Shown piece by piece: positions 1-9,263 of a stretch of DNA of 64,000 nt. The notes beneath the pieces are model-generated. The model did no database searches and was not told the origin of the DNA. It saw nothing but the letters and a program-made list of their open reading frames with translations. Every line of letters begins with the position of its first letter. The stretch's first letter is position 1. The position numbers and the translations under genes are program-made. Source of the DNA: Rhodoferax ferrireducens (lineage in GTDB: Bacteria > Pseudomonadota > Gammaproteobacteria > Burkholderiales > Burkholderiaceae_C); NCBI GenBank assembly GCA_002083775.1, contig MTEI01000011.1:1-64000 (forward strand), written 5' to 3'.

Positions 1-61
1 GCGATGGTGATAATCAACCAGGAACCCGACAAAACCGGGGTCTAAACACAAGAGTCCAAAT

Positions 62-844
62 GTGTCCGTGGGAACGGGTCAAGTCCATATTCCCCTTGAA
101 ATCCACGATTGCCCAAGCGCAGGAAGTCTTCGAGACGTCCTTTCCAAACTGATACTAGAAGCACAAGAGCACGGACACTCGCCAATCCTGCACTTCGAGT
201 GTCATGGTAGTGCGAACGGCGATGGACTTTTTCTTGCCAATGGTGAGAAGATGCCTTGGACGGAACTTGCGCCCATCCTTGCAAACCTGAATTTCTTGAC
301 CAAGTTCAACTTGCAAGTGTTTCTCGCAGCATGCAATGCCTTCTACTTCATTGAAGAAATGAGCGCAATTCAACCGTCTCCGGTGTATGCCGTTATTGCT
401 CCTTCGGATGAAGTGAATCCAGGTGAGGTAATGAGTGGGCCGCGAATCTACTATCGGACACTGTTTGAATCTGGAAATGCAGGTCTTGCCCTCCAACGAC
501 TTAAGCTTGAAAAGCTAAGCATTGGCAATTGGTTTGGGAAAACCGCTGAAGAATGGTTTGAGGATGTAGTGGTTGGCTATGTCAAGTCGCACTGCTCCAC
601 CAAAGATATTGCCGAGCGAGCGCGTTTGCTGTATCAAACTCAGCCATCCACGATGTCACGCAAGAGCGTTGGAGCTCTCAAACGCGGATTGCGTCATGAA
701 CATAACGATTTTGTTCAGAAGTACTTCCAAGAGTGTTTCCAGACAGCAAAAATCCCCGCAAACTTAGACAGGTTTAAAGGGCTTCGAAAGCGGGTTGAAC
801 TCAAGGTGAAGGACATCCTAACAAGCCCTGCGTTTCGGCGTTAG
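62..844 (+). CDS. CHAT/caspase-like cysteine protease domain protein, possibly 5'-truncated
   Basis: This 260-residue product looks like a stand-alone CHAT/caspase-fold peptidase. A His sits in HFECHG (H48) after a hydrophobic strand, and a Cys sits in FLAACNA (C91) after a second strand; these are the expected positions of the catalytic dyad. The last 120 residues are basic and helical and I do not recognise them. The start is GTG at 62, but the frame is open back to 14, and frame 1 upstream reads VIINQEPDKTGV before a stop. The true N-terminus could therefore lie in another frame (a frameshift) or the gene may start here. Base composition is more AT-rich than the core genes, and the gene lies in a decayed island next to a tRNA. 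A defence or protein-processing role is plausible but not shown. The substrate is unknown. Confidence 0.6.
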   Translation: MSVGTGQVHIPLEIHDCPSAGSLRDVLSKLILEAQEHGHSPILHFECHGSANGDGLFLANGEKMPWTELAPILANLNFLTKFNLQVFLAACNAFYFIEEMSAIQPSPVYAVIAPSDEVNPGEVMSGPRIYYRTLFESGNAGLALQRLKLEKLSIGNWFGKTAEEWFEDVVVGYVKSHCSTKDIAERARLLYQTQPSTMSRKSVGALKRGLRHEHNDFVQKYFQECFQTAKIPANLDRFKGLRKRVELKVKDILTSPAFRR

Positions 845-988
845 TCATATTTAGGCGAACAGAATGCGTCGAATTCGACTTTCGGCTATTCAGCACGATT
901 GGCTAAATGAATTCGCTGGTGGCTGGCTATATGGTGGGCGAGATGGTACAAAAACCAGTATTGGTGGCTACACAGCAACACAAAAGAA

Positions 989-1019
989 AAAGCCCACCAC
1001 TTTATTGATAGTGGGCTTT
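989..1019 (-). terminator. Hairpin after a tRNA 3' remnant
   Basis: The inverted repeat AAAGCCCAC...GTGGGCTTT is followed on the minus strand by a T-rich tail. It closely matches the hairpin at 1589-1619 that follows the intact tRNA, so the two copies are probably duplicated att-flanking sequence. Confidence 0.6.
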
Positions 1020-1031
1020 CGTTATCTGGCT

Positions 1032-1079
1032 TGGTGTGAACTGAGAGTTTCGAACTCTCAACCTACGGCGTAAGAGTTC
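1032..1079 (-). pseudogene. tRNA 3'-half remnant (attachment-site scar)
   Basis: Read on the minus strand this gives the anticodon 3' stem, a variable loop AGGTT, a perfect T-arm (GAGAG/CTCTC around TTCGAAA), an acceptor 3' strand AGTTCAC, a discriminator A and an encoded CCA. The 5' half is missing and is replaced by unrelated coding-like sequence. Counting back from the T-arm the anticodon would be CTT (Lys), but this is uncertain because the 5' stem is lost. The CCA begins exactly 600 bp before that of the intact tRNA at 1632. A tRNA 3' half with its own terminator is what tRNA-targeting integrases leave behind. Confidence 0.6.
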
Positions 1080-1106
1080 GATGAGCAGTTGACGGGTATC
1101 ACAGCG

Positions 1107-1232
1107 ATGGATGACCCGCAGGGCTGGACGGCTGAGGAAGGGCTGGAGCAGTACGCCATGCAAATCGCCGTGGATTTTCTGATGGAGCGGCACCTTCAGG
1201 GGCTGGAGGACGGGGTCGACCGCTCTTCATAG
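1107..1232 (+). pseudogene. C-terminal coding remnant of a mobile-element protein
   Basis: The frame is open from 1074, just after the tRNA remnant, to a TAG at 1230-1232. From ATG 1107 it encodes about 41 acidic residues that begin MDDPQGWTAEEGLEQYAMQ. The amino-acid composition and GC-rich third positions look like real coding sequence. The frame stops abruptly at the tRNA scar, which suggests the 3' end of a larger gene cut by recombination. It could also be an intact tiny gene. I do not recognise the family. Confidence 0.35.
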
Positions 1233-1288
1233 AGCGCCTCGGAAAATTCAGCGGATCCACCGTGCCGGGTTTCTTTTTCGCCTGGCAG

Positions 1289-1507
1289 TTTCGTGACAGT
1301 CACGAAAAGCCATTACTGGGTAATGACGTCGGGCCCCTCTGCTGGCGCTGGTGACCGTCACGCAATCCCGCTGACGGGTGGCATTCGCGGGCGCGGCATG
1401 GGCAACTGCCGAATCAGCGCCGCCTGAGCCGTTCTGGTGGCACCTGCCCGCCCTGCTGGGTGACCAGCGCCCGCCCGACGTGATTCACTGCCTTTTGTGA
1501 CAGTAAC
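1289..1507. promoter_or_regulatory. Cluster of palindromic operators in an element relic
   Basis: Four palindromes lie here: the 19-bp perfect TTTCGTGACAGTCACGAAA at 1289-1307, CATTACTGGGTAATG at 1311-1325, GTGACCGTCAC at 1351-1361 and the one-mismatch copy GTGACAGTAAC at 1497-1507. The same two motifs recur in the control region of the integrated element (GTGACTGTCAC at 47708 and CATTACTCGGTAATG at 47318). They are probably binding sites of an element-encoded regulator. The 1233-1588 stretch otherwise holds no convincing gene. Confidence 0.5.
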
Positions 1508-1588
1508 GAAACCCCGAGCATGGGCGTTTGCTGGCGCTGGATTTGGGAAACCGTCTTACATCCACCCTTACATCGTTCGGCCAAAGAA

Positions 1589-1619
1589 AAAGCCCGCTAT
1601 CTTTTAAATAGTGGGCTTT
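1589..1619 (-). terminator. Terminator of the tRNA (CAT)
   Basis: The stem AAAGCCCGCTAT/ATAGTGGGCTTT is followed by a T-rich tail on the minus strand. It lies just past the CCA end of the tRNA. Confidence 0.75.
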
Positions 1620-1631
1620 CCTTTACTAGCT

Positions 1632-1708
1632 TGGTAGGGCGTCACAGACTTGAACTGTGGACCAAAGGATTATGAGTCCTCTGCTCTAACCAACTGAGCT
1701 AACGCCCC
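1632..1708 (-). tRNA. tRNA with anticodon CAT (Met, possibly Ile2)
   Basis: This is a full 77-nt cloverleaf with encoded CCA. The acceptor strands are GGGGCGT/ACGCCCT, the D-arm is TAGCTCAGTTGGTTAGAGC, the anticodon loop is CTCATAA and the T-arm is around TTCAAGT. The CAT anticodon means elongator Met by default. The TTGGTC variable region and TTCAAGTC T-loop also resemble the lysidine-modified Ile2 tRNA, which needs a specificity check. It borders the decayed island to its left and is a likely integration target. Confidence 0.9.
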
Positions 1709-1731
1709 GACCGAATTGCGGATTGTAGGGG

Positions 1732-2736
1732 CTACTTGTGGTGGCTCAGCGCGTTGCTGACCAGCTTGGAGGTGATGTCCACGATCTGGATCATGCGGTC
1801 GTAGGCCATGCGCGTGGGGCCAACCACGCCGAGTGTGCCTACCACCTGCCCGTCCACCTCGTAAGGCGCGCTGACGATGGACAGGTCCTCAAAAGGCACC
1901 ACCTGGCTCTCACCACCGATGAAGATGCGCACACCTTCGGCACGCCCGGTGACATCCAGCAGACGCATGAGCTGGGCTTTTTGCTCGAACAGATCAAAAG
2001 CACGGCGCAAATGCCCCATGTCATTGGCAAAATCGCTGACCGACAACAGGTTTCTTTCGCCAGAGATGATGACCTCGTCAGCTGTCTCGGCCAGCACCTC
2101 GGTGTTGGCAGCCAGTGCTGCGTTCATCAGACTGGCGATTTCTGCACGCAGGGACTCGACCTCGCTTTTCAGGCGCTCGCGAACCTGTTCGATGTCCAGA
2201 CCGATGTAATTGGCGTTGAGGTAGTTCGCAGCCTCCACCAACTGCTGCTGGGCGTAGTCCACCTCGGTGAAGATCACGCGATTTTGAACATCGCCCTCGG
2301 GCGAGACGATGATGACCAGCAAGCGCCGATCGGACAAACGCAAAAATTCAATATGCCGAAACACAGAGGTTCGCTTGGGCGCCACCACCACGCCGACAAA
2401 CTGCGACAGGCTGGAAAGCAGGTTTGCCGCGTTGGAGATGACCTTTTGCGGCTGATCCGGCGCGAGGCTGTGTTCGCCAAAATGACTGCGCCGCACGGTC
2501 AGCATGGTGTCCACAAACAGGCGGTAACCGCGGGCGGTGGGAATGCGCCCAGCTGAGGTGTGCGGGCTGACGATCAAGCCCAGCTCTTCCAGATCAGACA
2601 TCACATTGCGGATGGTGGCAGGCGACAGTTCCAGACCTGATGCCTTGGACAATGTGCGCGACCCCACCGGCTGGCCATCAGCGATGTAACGCTCTACCAG
2701 CGCTTTGAGCAACAACTTGGCACGGTCATCCAGCAT
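1732..2736 (-). CDS. hrcA: Heat-inducible transcription repressor HrcA
   Basis: HrcA represses chaperone operons (groESL, dnaK) by binding CIRCE operators and is itself kept active by GroEL. The 334-residue length fits the family. The N-terminal winged helix (about residues 1-75, with the [18 protein letters not shown] recognition region and [12 protein letters not shown]) and the C-terminal GAF-like segment are clear. The gene is divergent from nadK with only 28 bp between their starts, the usual betaproteobacterial arrangement. No CIRCE element or chaperone target is visible in the window. Confidence 0.97.
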   Translation of the reverse strand: MLDDRAKLLLKALVERYIADGQPVGSRTLSKASGLELSPATIRNVMSDLEELGLIVSPHTSAGRIPTARGYRLFVDTMLTVRRSHFGEHSLAPDQPQKVISNAANLLSSLSQFVGVVVAPKRTSVFRHIEFLRLSDRRLLVIIVSPEGDVQNRVIFTEVDYAQQQLVEAANYLNANYIGLDIEQVRERLKSEVESLRAEIASLMNAALAANTEVLAETADEVIISGERNLLSVSDFANDMGHLRRAFDLFEQKAQLMRLLDVTGRAEGVRIFIGGESQVVPFEDLSIVSAPYEVDGQVVGTLGVVGPTRMAYDRMIQIVDITSKLVSNALSHHK

Positions 2737-2764
2737 GATTTCATTTTAGTGATGTAATTTGTGG

Positions 2765-3667
2765 ATGGATTCCAAATTTAAGCTTGTAGCCCTGATCGGC
2801 AAGTACCAGAACACAGCGAGCAGCACAAGCATTGCCGGTTCCCGCGCAGCACTGGAAGCGGTTGCCAACTTTTTGCATGATCAGGGGTGTGACGTGGTGT
2901 TTGAACAGGACACAGCCCGCAACATGGGAATTGTTGGCTACCCGTCGTTGGCAGTCCCGCAAATCGGTGAGCAATGTGACCTGTGCCTGGTGGTGGGCGG
3001 CGACGGCACCATGCTGGGTATTGGCCGACAACTTTCTTCTTACGGGGTGCCACTGATTGGCATCAATCAGGGCCGCCTTGGCTTTATCACCGATATTCCC
3101 TATGGCAACTTTGCCAGCTGCCTAGAAAAAATGTTGCGCGGTGAGTATGTGGAAGACCACCGCAGCCTGATGAATGGCCGGGTGATGCGTGACGGGCACT
3201 GCGTGTATACCGCGATGGCGCTGAACGATGTGGTAGTCAACCGCGGCGCCACCTCGGGTATGGTGGAGTTGCGTGTGGAGGTAGATGGTCATTTTGTGGC
3301 CAATCAGCGGGCAGATGGGCTGATCATTGCATCACCCACTGGCTCGACCGCCTACGCCCTGTCGTCGGGTGGGCCGCTGCTGCACCCCTCCATACCCGGC
3401 TGGGTGATGGTGCCCATTGCACCGCATACCTTGTCAAATCGGCCTATAGTCCTTGCCAATACGTCACATATAGCTATTGAAATAGTAGCTGGCCGGGATG
3501 CCAGCGCCAGTTTTGACCAGCAGTCATTGGCCTCGCTCATGCATGGTGACCGCATTGAGGTCACCCGGTCTAACCACCACGTGCGGTTTTTACACCCCAA
3601 GGGCTGGTCTTACTTTGACACCTTGCGGGAAAAGCTGCACTGGAACGAAGGAGTGGCGTCCACATGA
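2765..3667 (+). CDS. nadK: NAD kinase
   Basis: NAD kinase phosphorylates NAD to NADP with ATP or polyphosphate. The signature GGDGTML, the [10 protein letters not shown] segment and the [14 protein letters not shown] motif are all present in 300 residues. ATG 2765 is preferred over the in-frame TTG at 2759. The stop overlaps the recN start (ATGA), so the genes are translationally coupled. Part of the coding sequence (about 3435-3490, [16 protein letters not shown]) resembles the interspersed repeat of this genome, yet the protein keeps its family pattern there, so either it is chance or the repeat was absorbed in frame. Confidence 0.96.
   Translation: MDSKFKLVALIGKYQNTASSTSIAGSRAALEAVANFLHDQGCDVVFEQDTARNMGIVGYPSLAVPQIGEQCDLCLVVGGDGTMLGIGRQLSSYGVPLIGINQGRLGFITDIPYGNFASCLEKMLRGEYVEDHRSLMNGRVMRDGHCVYTAMALNDVVVNRGATSGMVELRVEVDGHFVANQRADGLIIASPTGSTAYALSSGGPLLHPSIPGWVMVPIAPHTLSNRPIVLANTSHIAIEIVAGRDASASFDQQSLASLMHGDRIEVTRSNHHVRFLHPKGWSYFDTLREKLHWNEGVAST
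3435..3490 (+). repeat. Interspersed repeat copy inside nadK
   Basis: The sequence matches the family in outline (GGCCTATAGTCCTTG, then TAGCTATTGAAATAG), in the forward orientation and in frame with nadK. It is one of the weaker matches. Confidence 0.4.
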
Positions 3668-5316
3668 GCTTGAAACGCATCATCCTGCGCGACTTTGTCA
3701 TCGTCAGCGAGCTGGACCTGGAGCTTGCTGGCGGCTTTACCGTGCTGACCGGCGAAACCGGCGCAGGCAAATCCATTTTGGTGGATGCCTTGCAACTGGT
3801 GACCGGTGGACGGGCCGATGTGGCGCTGATTCGCGAGGGCGCTGCCCGCACCGATGTCAGCGCCGAGTTTGACGCCACGGCGGCGGTGGCTGCGTGGCTT
3901 GGAGAGGCTGGGTTTGAGCTGGACAGTTGTTTGCTATTGCGTCGCACCATCGACGCGCAAGGCAAAAGCCGCGCCTGGATCAATGGCAGCCCGGCCACCG
4001 CCACCCAGTTGCGTGCCCTGGGCGAACAACTGCTTGACATCCACGGGCAACACGCCTGGCAAAGCTTGACGCGGCCCGAGGCGGTTCGTGGCCTGCTGGA
4101 CGCCTATGCCAAGCTATCCACCGACAGCGTTTCGGCGCTGTGGCACGCCTGGCGCACGGCCCAAGACAAACTGGCCCAGGCACGTAGTTCGCAAGACTCT
4201 TTGCTCAATGAGCGCGAACGACTGACTTGGCAGATTGGCGAGTTGGAAAAACTGGCGCCAGCACCAGACGAATGGCCTACGCTCAACGCCGAGCACGCAC
4301 GACTTTCTAACGCCCAGGCGCTACTGGACGCTGCACAGGCAGCAATTCTGTTACTCGACGAAGACGAGCCCAGTGCCAGCAGCCAGGTTGGGAGCGCTTG
4401 CGAATCCCTACAAAAACAAGAGCACATCGAGCCCGTTTTCAAAGGGCTTAGCGAGGTTTTGGCATCAAGCCTGGCGCAGCTTGAAGATGCTGTGCACTCG
4501 CTGCGCGGTTACCTGCGCAAGACCGAGCTGGACCCTGACCGACTCAGCGCGCTGGACGAACGCATGGGCTTGTGGGTGTCGCTGGCGCGGCGTTACAAAC
4601 GCCGCCCCGAAGAGCTTGCCGATCTGCTGGCCGGCTGGAAGCAGCAGCTACTGGCCCTAGACGCCGCAGCCAACCTGCAGGCCCTGGAGTGCGCGCAGGA
4701 CGCTGCCTGGCAAGGCTACCAGCTGGAAGCTGGCAAGCTGACCCAAGCCCGAAAAATGGCAGCGCCCAAGCTGGCCCAGACCATCACCCAAGCAATGCAA
4801 GGGCTCGGCATGCAGGGCGGACAGTTTGAGGTGCAGATTCAGGCTGCGGCCCAGCCGTTGCAAACCGGGCTGGAAGAGACCAGCTTTCTGGTGGCCGGCC
4901 ACGCAGGCAGCACACCGCGCCCGGTGGGTAAAGTCGCCTCGGGCGGCGAGTTGTCGCGACTGGCTCTGGCCATTGCGGTTACCACCAGCCAGCTGGGAAC
5001 TGCCCAAACACTCATTTTTGATGAAGTGGACGCAGGTGTGGGGGGTGCTGTGGCAGAAACCGTTGGGCGACTGATGCGCCAACTGGGCATAGACCGGCAA
5101 GTGCTGGCCGTGACCCATCTGCCGCAAGTGGCGGCCTGCGCCGACTGGCATCTGGTGGTGAGCAAGCAGCTGGCGGGTACCTCTACCGTCAGCTCGGTGA
5201 CGCCAGTCAAGGGCGAAGAACGGGTGACCGAATTGGCACGCATGCTGGGCGGCGAGCGCATCCTGGCCAGCACCCTCACCCATGCGCGTGACATGCTGTT
5301 GCTGCAGGGAGCCTGA
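3664..5316 (+). CDS. recN: DNA repair protein RecN
   Basis: RecN is an SMC-like ATPase used in double-strand break repair. The 550 residues show the N-terminal Walker A GETGAGKS near residue 35, a long central coiled coil, the ABC signature region [11 protein letters not shown] near residue 430 and the Walker [13 protein letters not shown]. Its start overlaps the nadK stop and its stop sits one base before the rapZ start, so nadK-recN-rapZ reads as one operon. Confidence 0.97.
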   Translation: MSLKRIILRDFVIVSELDLELAGGFTVLTGETGAGKSILVDALQLVTGGRADVALIREGAARTDVSAEFDATAAVAAWLGEAGFELDSCLLLRRTIDAQGKSRAWINGSPATATQLRALGEQLLDIHGQHAWQSLTRPEAVRGLLDAYAKLSTDSVSALWHAWRTAQDKLAQARSSQDSLLNERERLTWQIGELEKLAPAPDEWPTLNAEHARLSNAQALLDAAQAAILLLDEDEPSASSQVGSACESLQKQEHIEPVFKGLSEVLASSLAQLEDAVHSLRGYLRKTELDPDRLSALDERMGLWVSLARRYKRRPEELADLLAGWKQQLLALDAAANLQALECAQDAAWQGYQLEAGKLTQARKMAAPKLAQTITQAMQGLGMQGGQFEVQIQAAAQPLQTGLEETSFLVAGHAGSTPRPVGKVASGGELSRLALAIAVTTSQLGTAQTLIFDEVDAGVGGAVAETVGRLMRQLGIDRQVLAVTHLPQVAACADWHLVVSKQLAGTSTVSSVTPVKGEERVTELARMLGGERILASTLTHARDMLLLQGA

Positions 5317-5317
5317 C

Positions 5318-6208
5318 ATGAACACCGCGCGGTTGGATGTGCAAATTGTGCTGATCACCGGCATGTCAGGCTCGGGCAAATCGGTTGCGCTGCATGCCCT
5401 GGAAGACTTGGGTTTTTACTGCGTGGACAATTTGCCACCCGAGCTGTTGATGCCGCTGGTAGACCTGGAGCATGCCCATCATGCCAAGCGCCTGGCGATC
5501 GCCATAGATGTGCGAAGCGCCAGCTCGTTGCCGCTGGTACCAGAGCAATTGCAACACCTCAAGTCATTGGGTTTTCAGGTGGACTGCGTTTTTCTGGATG
5601 CCACCACTGACACGCTGATCCGGCGTTTTTCCGAAACCCGCCGGCGCCACCCGCTTTCCCAGGGTGCACAAATGAGTGCCCTGCTGGACCAGCGCCACGT
5701 GCTGGCGGAAGCGATTGAACTGGAGCGCGACCTGCTTAGCGATCTGCGCATGCAGGCACATGTGATTGACTCCAGCATGATTCGTCCGACCCAATTGCAA
5801 AGCTATGTGAAAGCGTTTATCGAGGCGCCGGGTGAACAGCTGACTTTGGTGTTTGAGTCTTTTGCGTTCAAGCGCGGCATTCCCAGCGACGCAGACTTTG
5901 TGTTTGATGTGCGCATGCTGCCCAACCCGCATTACGAGCCCGAACTGCGGGCCCTCACCGGCCAGGACGCGCCGGTAGCCGATTTTTTAAGGCGGCAACC
6001 CGACGTGCAGCGCATGCTGGACCATATTCACGGTTTCCTGGACAGCTGGATGGACGATCTGGCCCAAAACCACCGCAGTTATGTGACCGTGGCCATTGGC
6101 TGCACCGGTGGGCAACACCGTTCGGTGTATTTGGTGGAGCAGCTCACCCAACTGTTCAAGGCGCGCTGGGTCACCCTGAAGCGCCACCGTGAAATGGACG
6201 CCCGCTAA
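5318..6208 (+). CDS. rapZ: RNase adapter protein RapZ
   Basis: RapZ is a P-loop protein that guides RNase E to small RNAs controlling glucosamine-6-phosphate synthase in enterobacteria. The Walker A GMSGSGKS is at about residue 15, and the C-terminal sensing domain carries the conserved [14 protein letters not shown] 5318 was chosen because it directly follows the recN TGA and gives the family N-terminus (296 residues). The longer ORF from 5282 only adds recN overlap. The stop overlaps the convergent mutY stop. Confidence 0.95.
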   Translation: MNTARLDVQIVLITGMSGSGKSVALHALEDLGFYCVDNLPPELLMPLVDLEHAHHAKRLAIAIDVRSASSLPLVPEQLQHLKSLGFQVDCVFLDATTDTLIRRFSETRRRHPLSQGAQMSALLDQRHVLAEAIELERDLLSDLRMQAHVIDSSMIRPTQLQSYVKAFIEAPGEQLTLVFESFAFKRGIPSDADFVFDVRMLPNPHYEPELRALTGQDAPVADFLRRQPDVQRMLDHIHGFLDSWMDDLAQNHRSYVTVAIGCTGGQHRSVYLVEQLTQLFKARWVTLKRHREMDAR

Positions 6209-7251
6209 GCGCTCAGCAGTTTGCGGATGGGGGCGGGTAGACCCAACGCCACCCAGCGATTGGCAGCCATCCAATCCCCTGGCCCGACTGGTGCGCCACC
6301 CTCAGGCAATACCACGCGCACCGGATGTAAATACAGGTCTTTGTGTGTCAGCACATGCTTGATGACCGGCTGGTCATCCAAAGCGCCCTGCTGCCCCGCA
6401 GGCACCGCCGCCTGCAAACCGTCACGATCATCAAACAAAGGAAGGCAATACAAACCAGCCCAGACCCCGGGTGTGGGCCGCTGGCTCAACCAGACAGCGC
6501 CATTGGCAGACTGGGCCCAGAGCAGCCAGAGGGTTTGCGCCGTGCGTTTGAGTTTGCGCGTCTTGACCGGGAATTTGTCCGGATTGCCCAGCGCCTGTGC
6601 TTGGCATGGGCCAAGCAAGGGGCAGGCCTGGCAAGCTGGTTTTCTGACGGTGCAGACAGTGGCACCCAGGTCCATGATGGCTTGGGTGTAGCTTGGCATG
6701 GTGTTGGCCAGGTCATCTTTCGGCAGCAGCCGGGTAGCCTCATGCCACAAGAGGCGCTCGTTGGCAGCGCTGGCCAGGTCAGGCTCAAATGCCAGGTAAC
6801 GCGTCAGCACCCGTTTGACATTGCCGTCCAGAATCGCCACCCGCTCACCAAAACAGATGGCGGCCACTGCCGCTGCAGTGGAAGGCCCGATGCCCGGCAG
6901 AGTCTGGAGCTGTGCCGCAGTGCGCGGAAATACACCACCATGCAAAGCCATGACTTGTTGGGCGCAAAGGTGCAGGTTGCGCGCACGACTGTAGTAGCCC
7001 AGACCACTCCACAGGCCCAATACATCGTCCAAAGGCGCCTGCGCCAGCGCTGCCACATCGGGAAAACGCGTTAAAAACCTGGCAAAGTAGTCTCGCACGG
7101 TGACCACTTGGGTCTGCTGCAGCATGATCTCGGACAACCAGACGCGGTACGGTTCACGATGGGTCTGCCATGGCAGATCGTGCCGGCCATACGCCAGCTG
7201 CCAGCGCACCAGCGTGGGTGCGAAACCGTCTGCGCCGGGGTCAGGCCGCAT
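6205..7251 (-). CDS. mutY: A/G-specific adenine glycosylase MutY
   Basis: MutY removes adenine mispaired with 8-oxoguanine or guanine. The helix-hairpin-helix ([17 protein letters not shown]), the catalytic-Asp region ([13 protein letters not shown]) and the four iron-sulfur cysteines (C-X6-C-X2-C-X5-C, starting [11 protein letters not shown]) are all visible, followed by a C-terminal NUDIX-like recognition domain. ATG 7251 gives 348 residues; the longer ORF adds five residues. The gene overlaps the end of the upstream dynamin-like gene, and mutM lies on the far side of it, so the 8-oxoG repair enzymes MutY and MutM flank the GTPase on the same strand. Confidence 0.96.
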   Translation of the reverse strand: MRPDPGADGFAPTLVRWQLAYGRHDLPWQTHREPYRVWLSEIMLQQTQVVTVRDYFARFLTRFPDVAALAQAPLDDVLGLWSGLGYYSRARNLHLCAQQVMALHGGVFPRTAAQLQTLPGIGPSTAAAVAAICFGERVAILDGNVKRVLTRYLAFEPDLASAANERLLWHEATRLLPKDDLANTMPSYTQAIMDLGATVCTVRKPACQACPLLGPCQAQALGNPDKFPVKTRKLKRTAQTLWLLWAQSANGAVWLSQRPTPGVWAGLYCLPLFDDRDGLQAAVPAGQQGALDDQPVIKHVLTHKDLYLHPVRVVLPEGGAPVGPGDWMAANRWVALGLPAPIRKLLSA

Positions 7252-9196
7252 GCATGGCCAGCCCAAAGCGCGCGGGGGTGGTCATCTGCAGCAAAGAATC
7301 GGTCAACTCCACCAGCTTAAGCTCGGCCTGGTCCAGCTCAGTGCTGCGTGTGTTGATCTCGGCAATGCGTTCGTCCAGCCCGGTCGACGCCTGGGCAATG
7401 CGGTCGATGGCTTCGAGCCGACGCACGAAGTTCCTGCGGCGTTCTCGCAGCTGCGAGTCAAGCTGGGAGGCAGCAGACTTGCTCCAGGCCTCAATATCGC
7501 TCAACGCCGTTTCATTGACGGACCTCAAACGGGTGCTGAGGGCCCGCACCAGCCGGTCGGCAAACTCGGGCTGCGCCAGCCTGAACGCGTTGCCAATACC
7601 CAGGTACTGCACATGACTGCGCTCGATCAGGTCCAGATCGCTCAGATAGGGCTCAATCTGCGGTTCATCGGGGACCTGCAGCGAAAAACCATACTCGGTG
7701 TTGAGTTGCAAAAAGGTGGCCACCAGCATGGTGTGAATTTCCAGCCCCCTGGCGTGAACCTGGCGCAAATTGGCACGCAAACGCTCAAAAGTTTCACCAT
7801 ATGACCGCTTGATGCCGAGCTTGAAGCCTTTTTGCTTGAGCGCTGCTGTGAGATGCACCATCTCGTCCTTCAGCGCTTGCGGCCCCAGCAAGGCAAAGAT
7901 ATCGCGCATCAGCTTCATGTGTACCGAGCGCACGGCATGAATCTTCACACCCGCCGCATCAAACTCCGCCTGCTCCTGCGCCACCCGGGCACGCATATTT
8001 TTGATGACGGGCTTGTTTTTGCCTTGCAGGCCTTTGAGTTCCAGCAATTGCTCGGTCAGATCCCGACGGCGTACCTGCACAAAACGCCCTGTCTCACCGC
8101 GCAGTGCCGAAATACCCCGCGCCACCGCCGTGCCCAGAATTTTTTGCCGCCGCCCCATGATGTCCTTGCTCAACGCGTCTTCGAGCTTTTCCAGGCAACT
8201 GCGTTTCAACAGTGCTGCATCATTTTTAACCTTGCCAACCAGCCCCTTCTGTGCAGAAACAGCCACCACCTGGTCTTCCGGAATGCCCAAAATCTCGGCA
8301 GAACTGCGTTTTTGCTGATCAATTTGGGCCTGTACCTCCTGCGGGCTGTCCAGTGCGTCCCACAAGGTGTCGATCTTGTTCAAGACTACCAGGCGCGTCG
8401 ACAGGTCTTGCCCGTCTTCAACCAGATGCTCACGCCAGATGGACAAATCTGATTGGGTCACCCCGGTATCGGCTCCCAGGATAAACACCACCGCCTGCGC
8501 TTGCGGGATCAGGCTGACTGTCAGCTCAGGTTCAGCGCCAATGGCATTCAGGCCAGGGGTATCCAGAATGACCAAGCCCTGCTTGAGCAGCGGGTGGGCA
8601 ATGTTGATCAACGCATGCCGCCATTTGGGTACTTCAAGCAGGCCGTTGGCGTCGGGGGCGGGGTTGTTGCCGCTGGACTGGCTGTGCCAGAAACCCAGGG
8701 CGCGGGCCTCTTCCTGCGTGACTCGCCGCGTTTCAGCCACCTTGGCAAAGGCTTCGGACAACTGTTTGGGGTTGCTGACCTCCAGGTCGAAGCGTTCCCA
8801 CTTTTCTGGCACCATGCGCCATTCCATGAGGGACTGGGGCTGCAGGCGGGTTTCGATGGGCAGCAGGCGCAGGCAGGGCGGCACCTCGCCATCGAAACCC
8901 ATCTCGGTCGGGCACATGGTGGTGCGCCCAGCGCTGGCCGGCATGATGCGTCGCCCATAGCCAGCAAAAAAGATGGCATTGATCAGCTCCGACTTGCCGC
9001 GTGAAAACTCGGCCACAAAAGCCACCATCACCTTGTCGACGCGCACCTGGGCTTCAAGCCGGTGCAACCGATCCTCCACGGAGGCGTCTAGCAGATCCTG
9101 CTCCTGCAGCCATTGCGACAACAGCTTCAGCCGCAGTGCAAACTCACGCCGCCAGGCACCGTGCTGGTCGAATTTTTCGTTGAATGAAGTTCCCAA
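7241..9196 (-). CDS. Dynamin-family GTPase
   Basis: This is a large GTPase of the bacterial dynamin-like type (651 residues). The G1 loop EFSRGKSE is at about residues 63-70, a TT switch region is at about 92, G3 LDTPGL is at about 211-216 and G4 VLNKID is at about 271-276, followed by a long helical stalk. I chose the TTG start at 9196 because GGAGG lies six bases upstream; the ORF track's extension to 9469 runs through the mutM coding region in another frame. Bacterial dynamins remodel membranes or respond to membrane stress; the specific role here is unknown. It is embedded between mutM and mutY. Confidence 0.88.
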   Translation of the reverse strand: MGTSFNEKFDQHGAWRREFALRLKLLSQWLQEQDLLDASVEDRLHRLEAQVRVDKVMVAFVAEFSRGKSELINAIFFAGYGRRIMPASAGRTTMCPTEMGFDGEVPPCLRLLPIETRLQPQSLMEWRMVPEKWERFDLEVSNPKQLSEAFAKVAETRRVTQEEARALGFWHSQSSGNNPAPDANGLLEVPKWRHALINIAHPLLKQGLVILDTPGLNAIGAEPELTVSLIPQAQAVVFILGADTGVTQSDLSIWREHLVEDGQDLSTRLVVLNKIDTLWDALDSPQEVQAQIDQQKRSSAEILGIPEDQVVAVSAQKGLVGKVKNDAALLKRSCLEKLEDALSKDIMGRRQKILGTAVARGISALRGETGRFVQVRRRDLTEQLLELKGLQGKNKPVIKNMRARVAQEQAEFDAAGVKIHAVRSVHMKLMRDIFALLGPQALKDEMVHLTAALKQKGFKLGIKRSYGETFERLRANLRQVHARGLEIHTMLVATFLQLNTEYGFSLQVPDEPQIEPYLSDLDLIERSHVQYLGIGNAFRLAQPEFADRLVRALSTRLRSVNETALSDIEAWSKSAASQLDSQLRERRRNFVRRLEAIDRIAQASTGLDERIAEINTRSTELDQAELKLVELTDSLLQMTTPARFGLAMHAA

Positions 9197-9263
9197 TCTG
9201 CCTCCAAAACGTGAGCCTTCAAGCAATATAGCACCCTTGCAAACGCCTTCCGCGAAAGGCTTT

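Noticed and set aside
864-1073. 69-aa ORF after the CHAT-like gene
   Set aside because: It runs through a terminator hairpin and the tRNA remnant, so it is not a credible gene.
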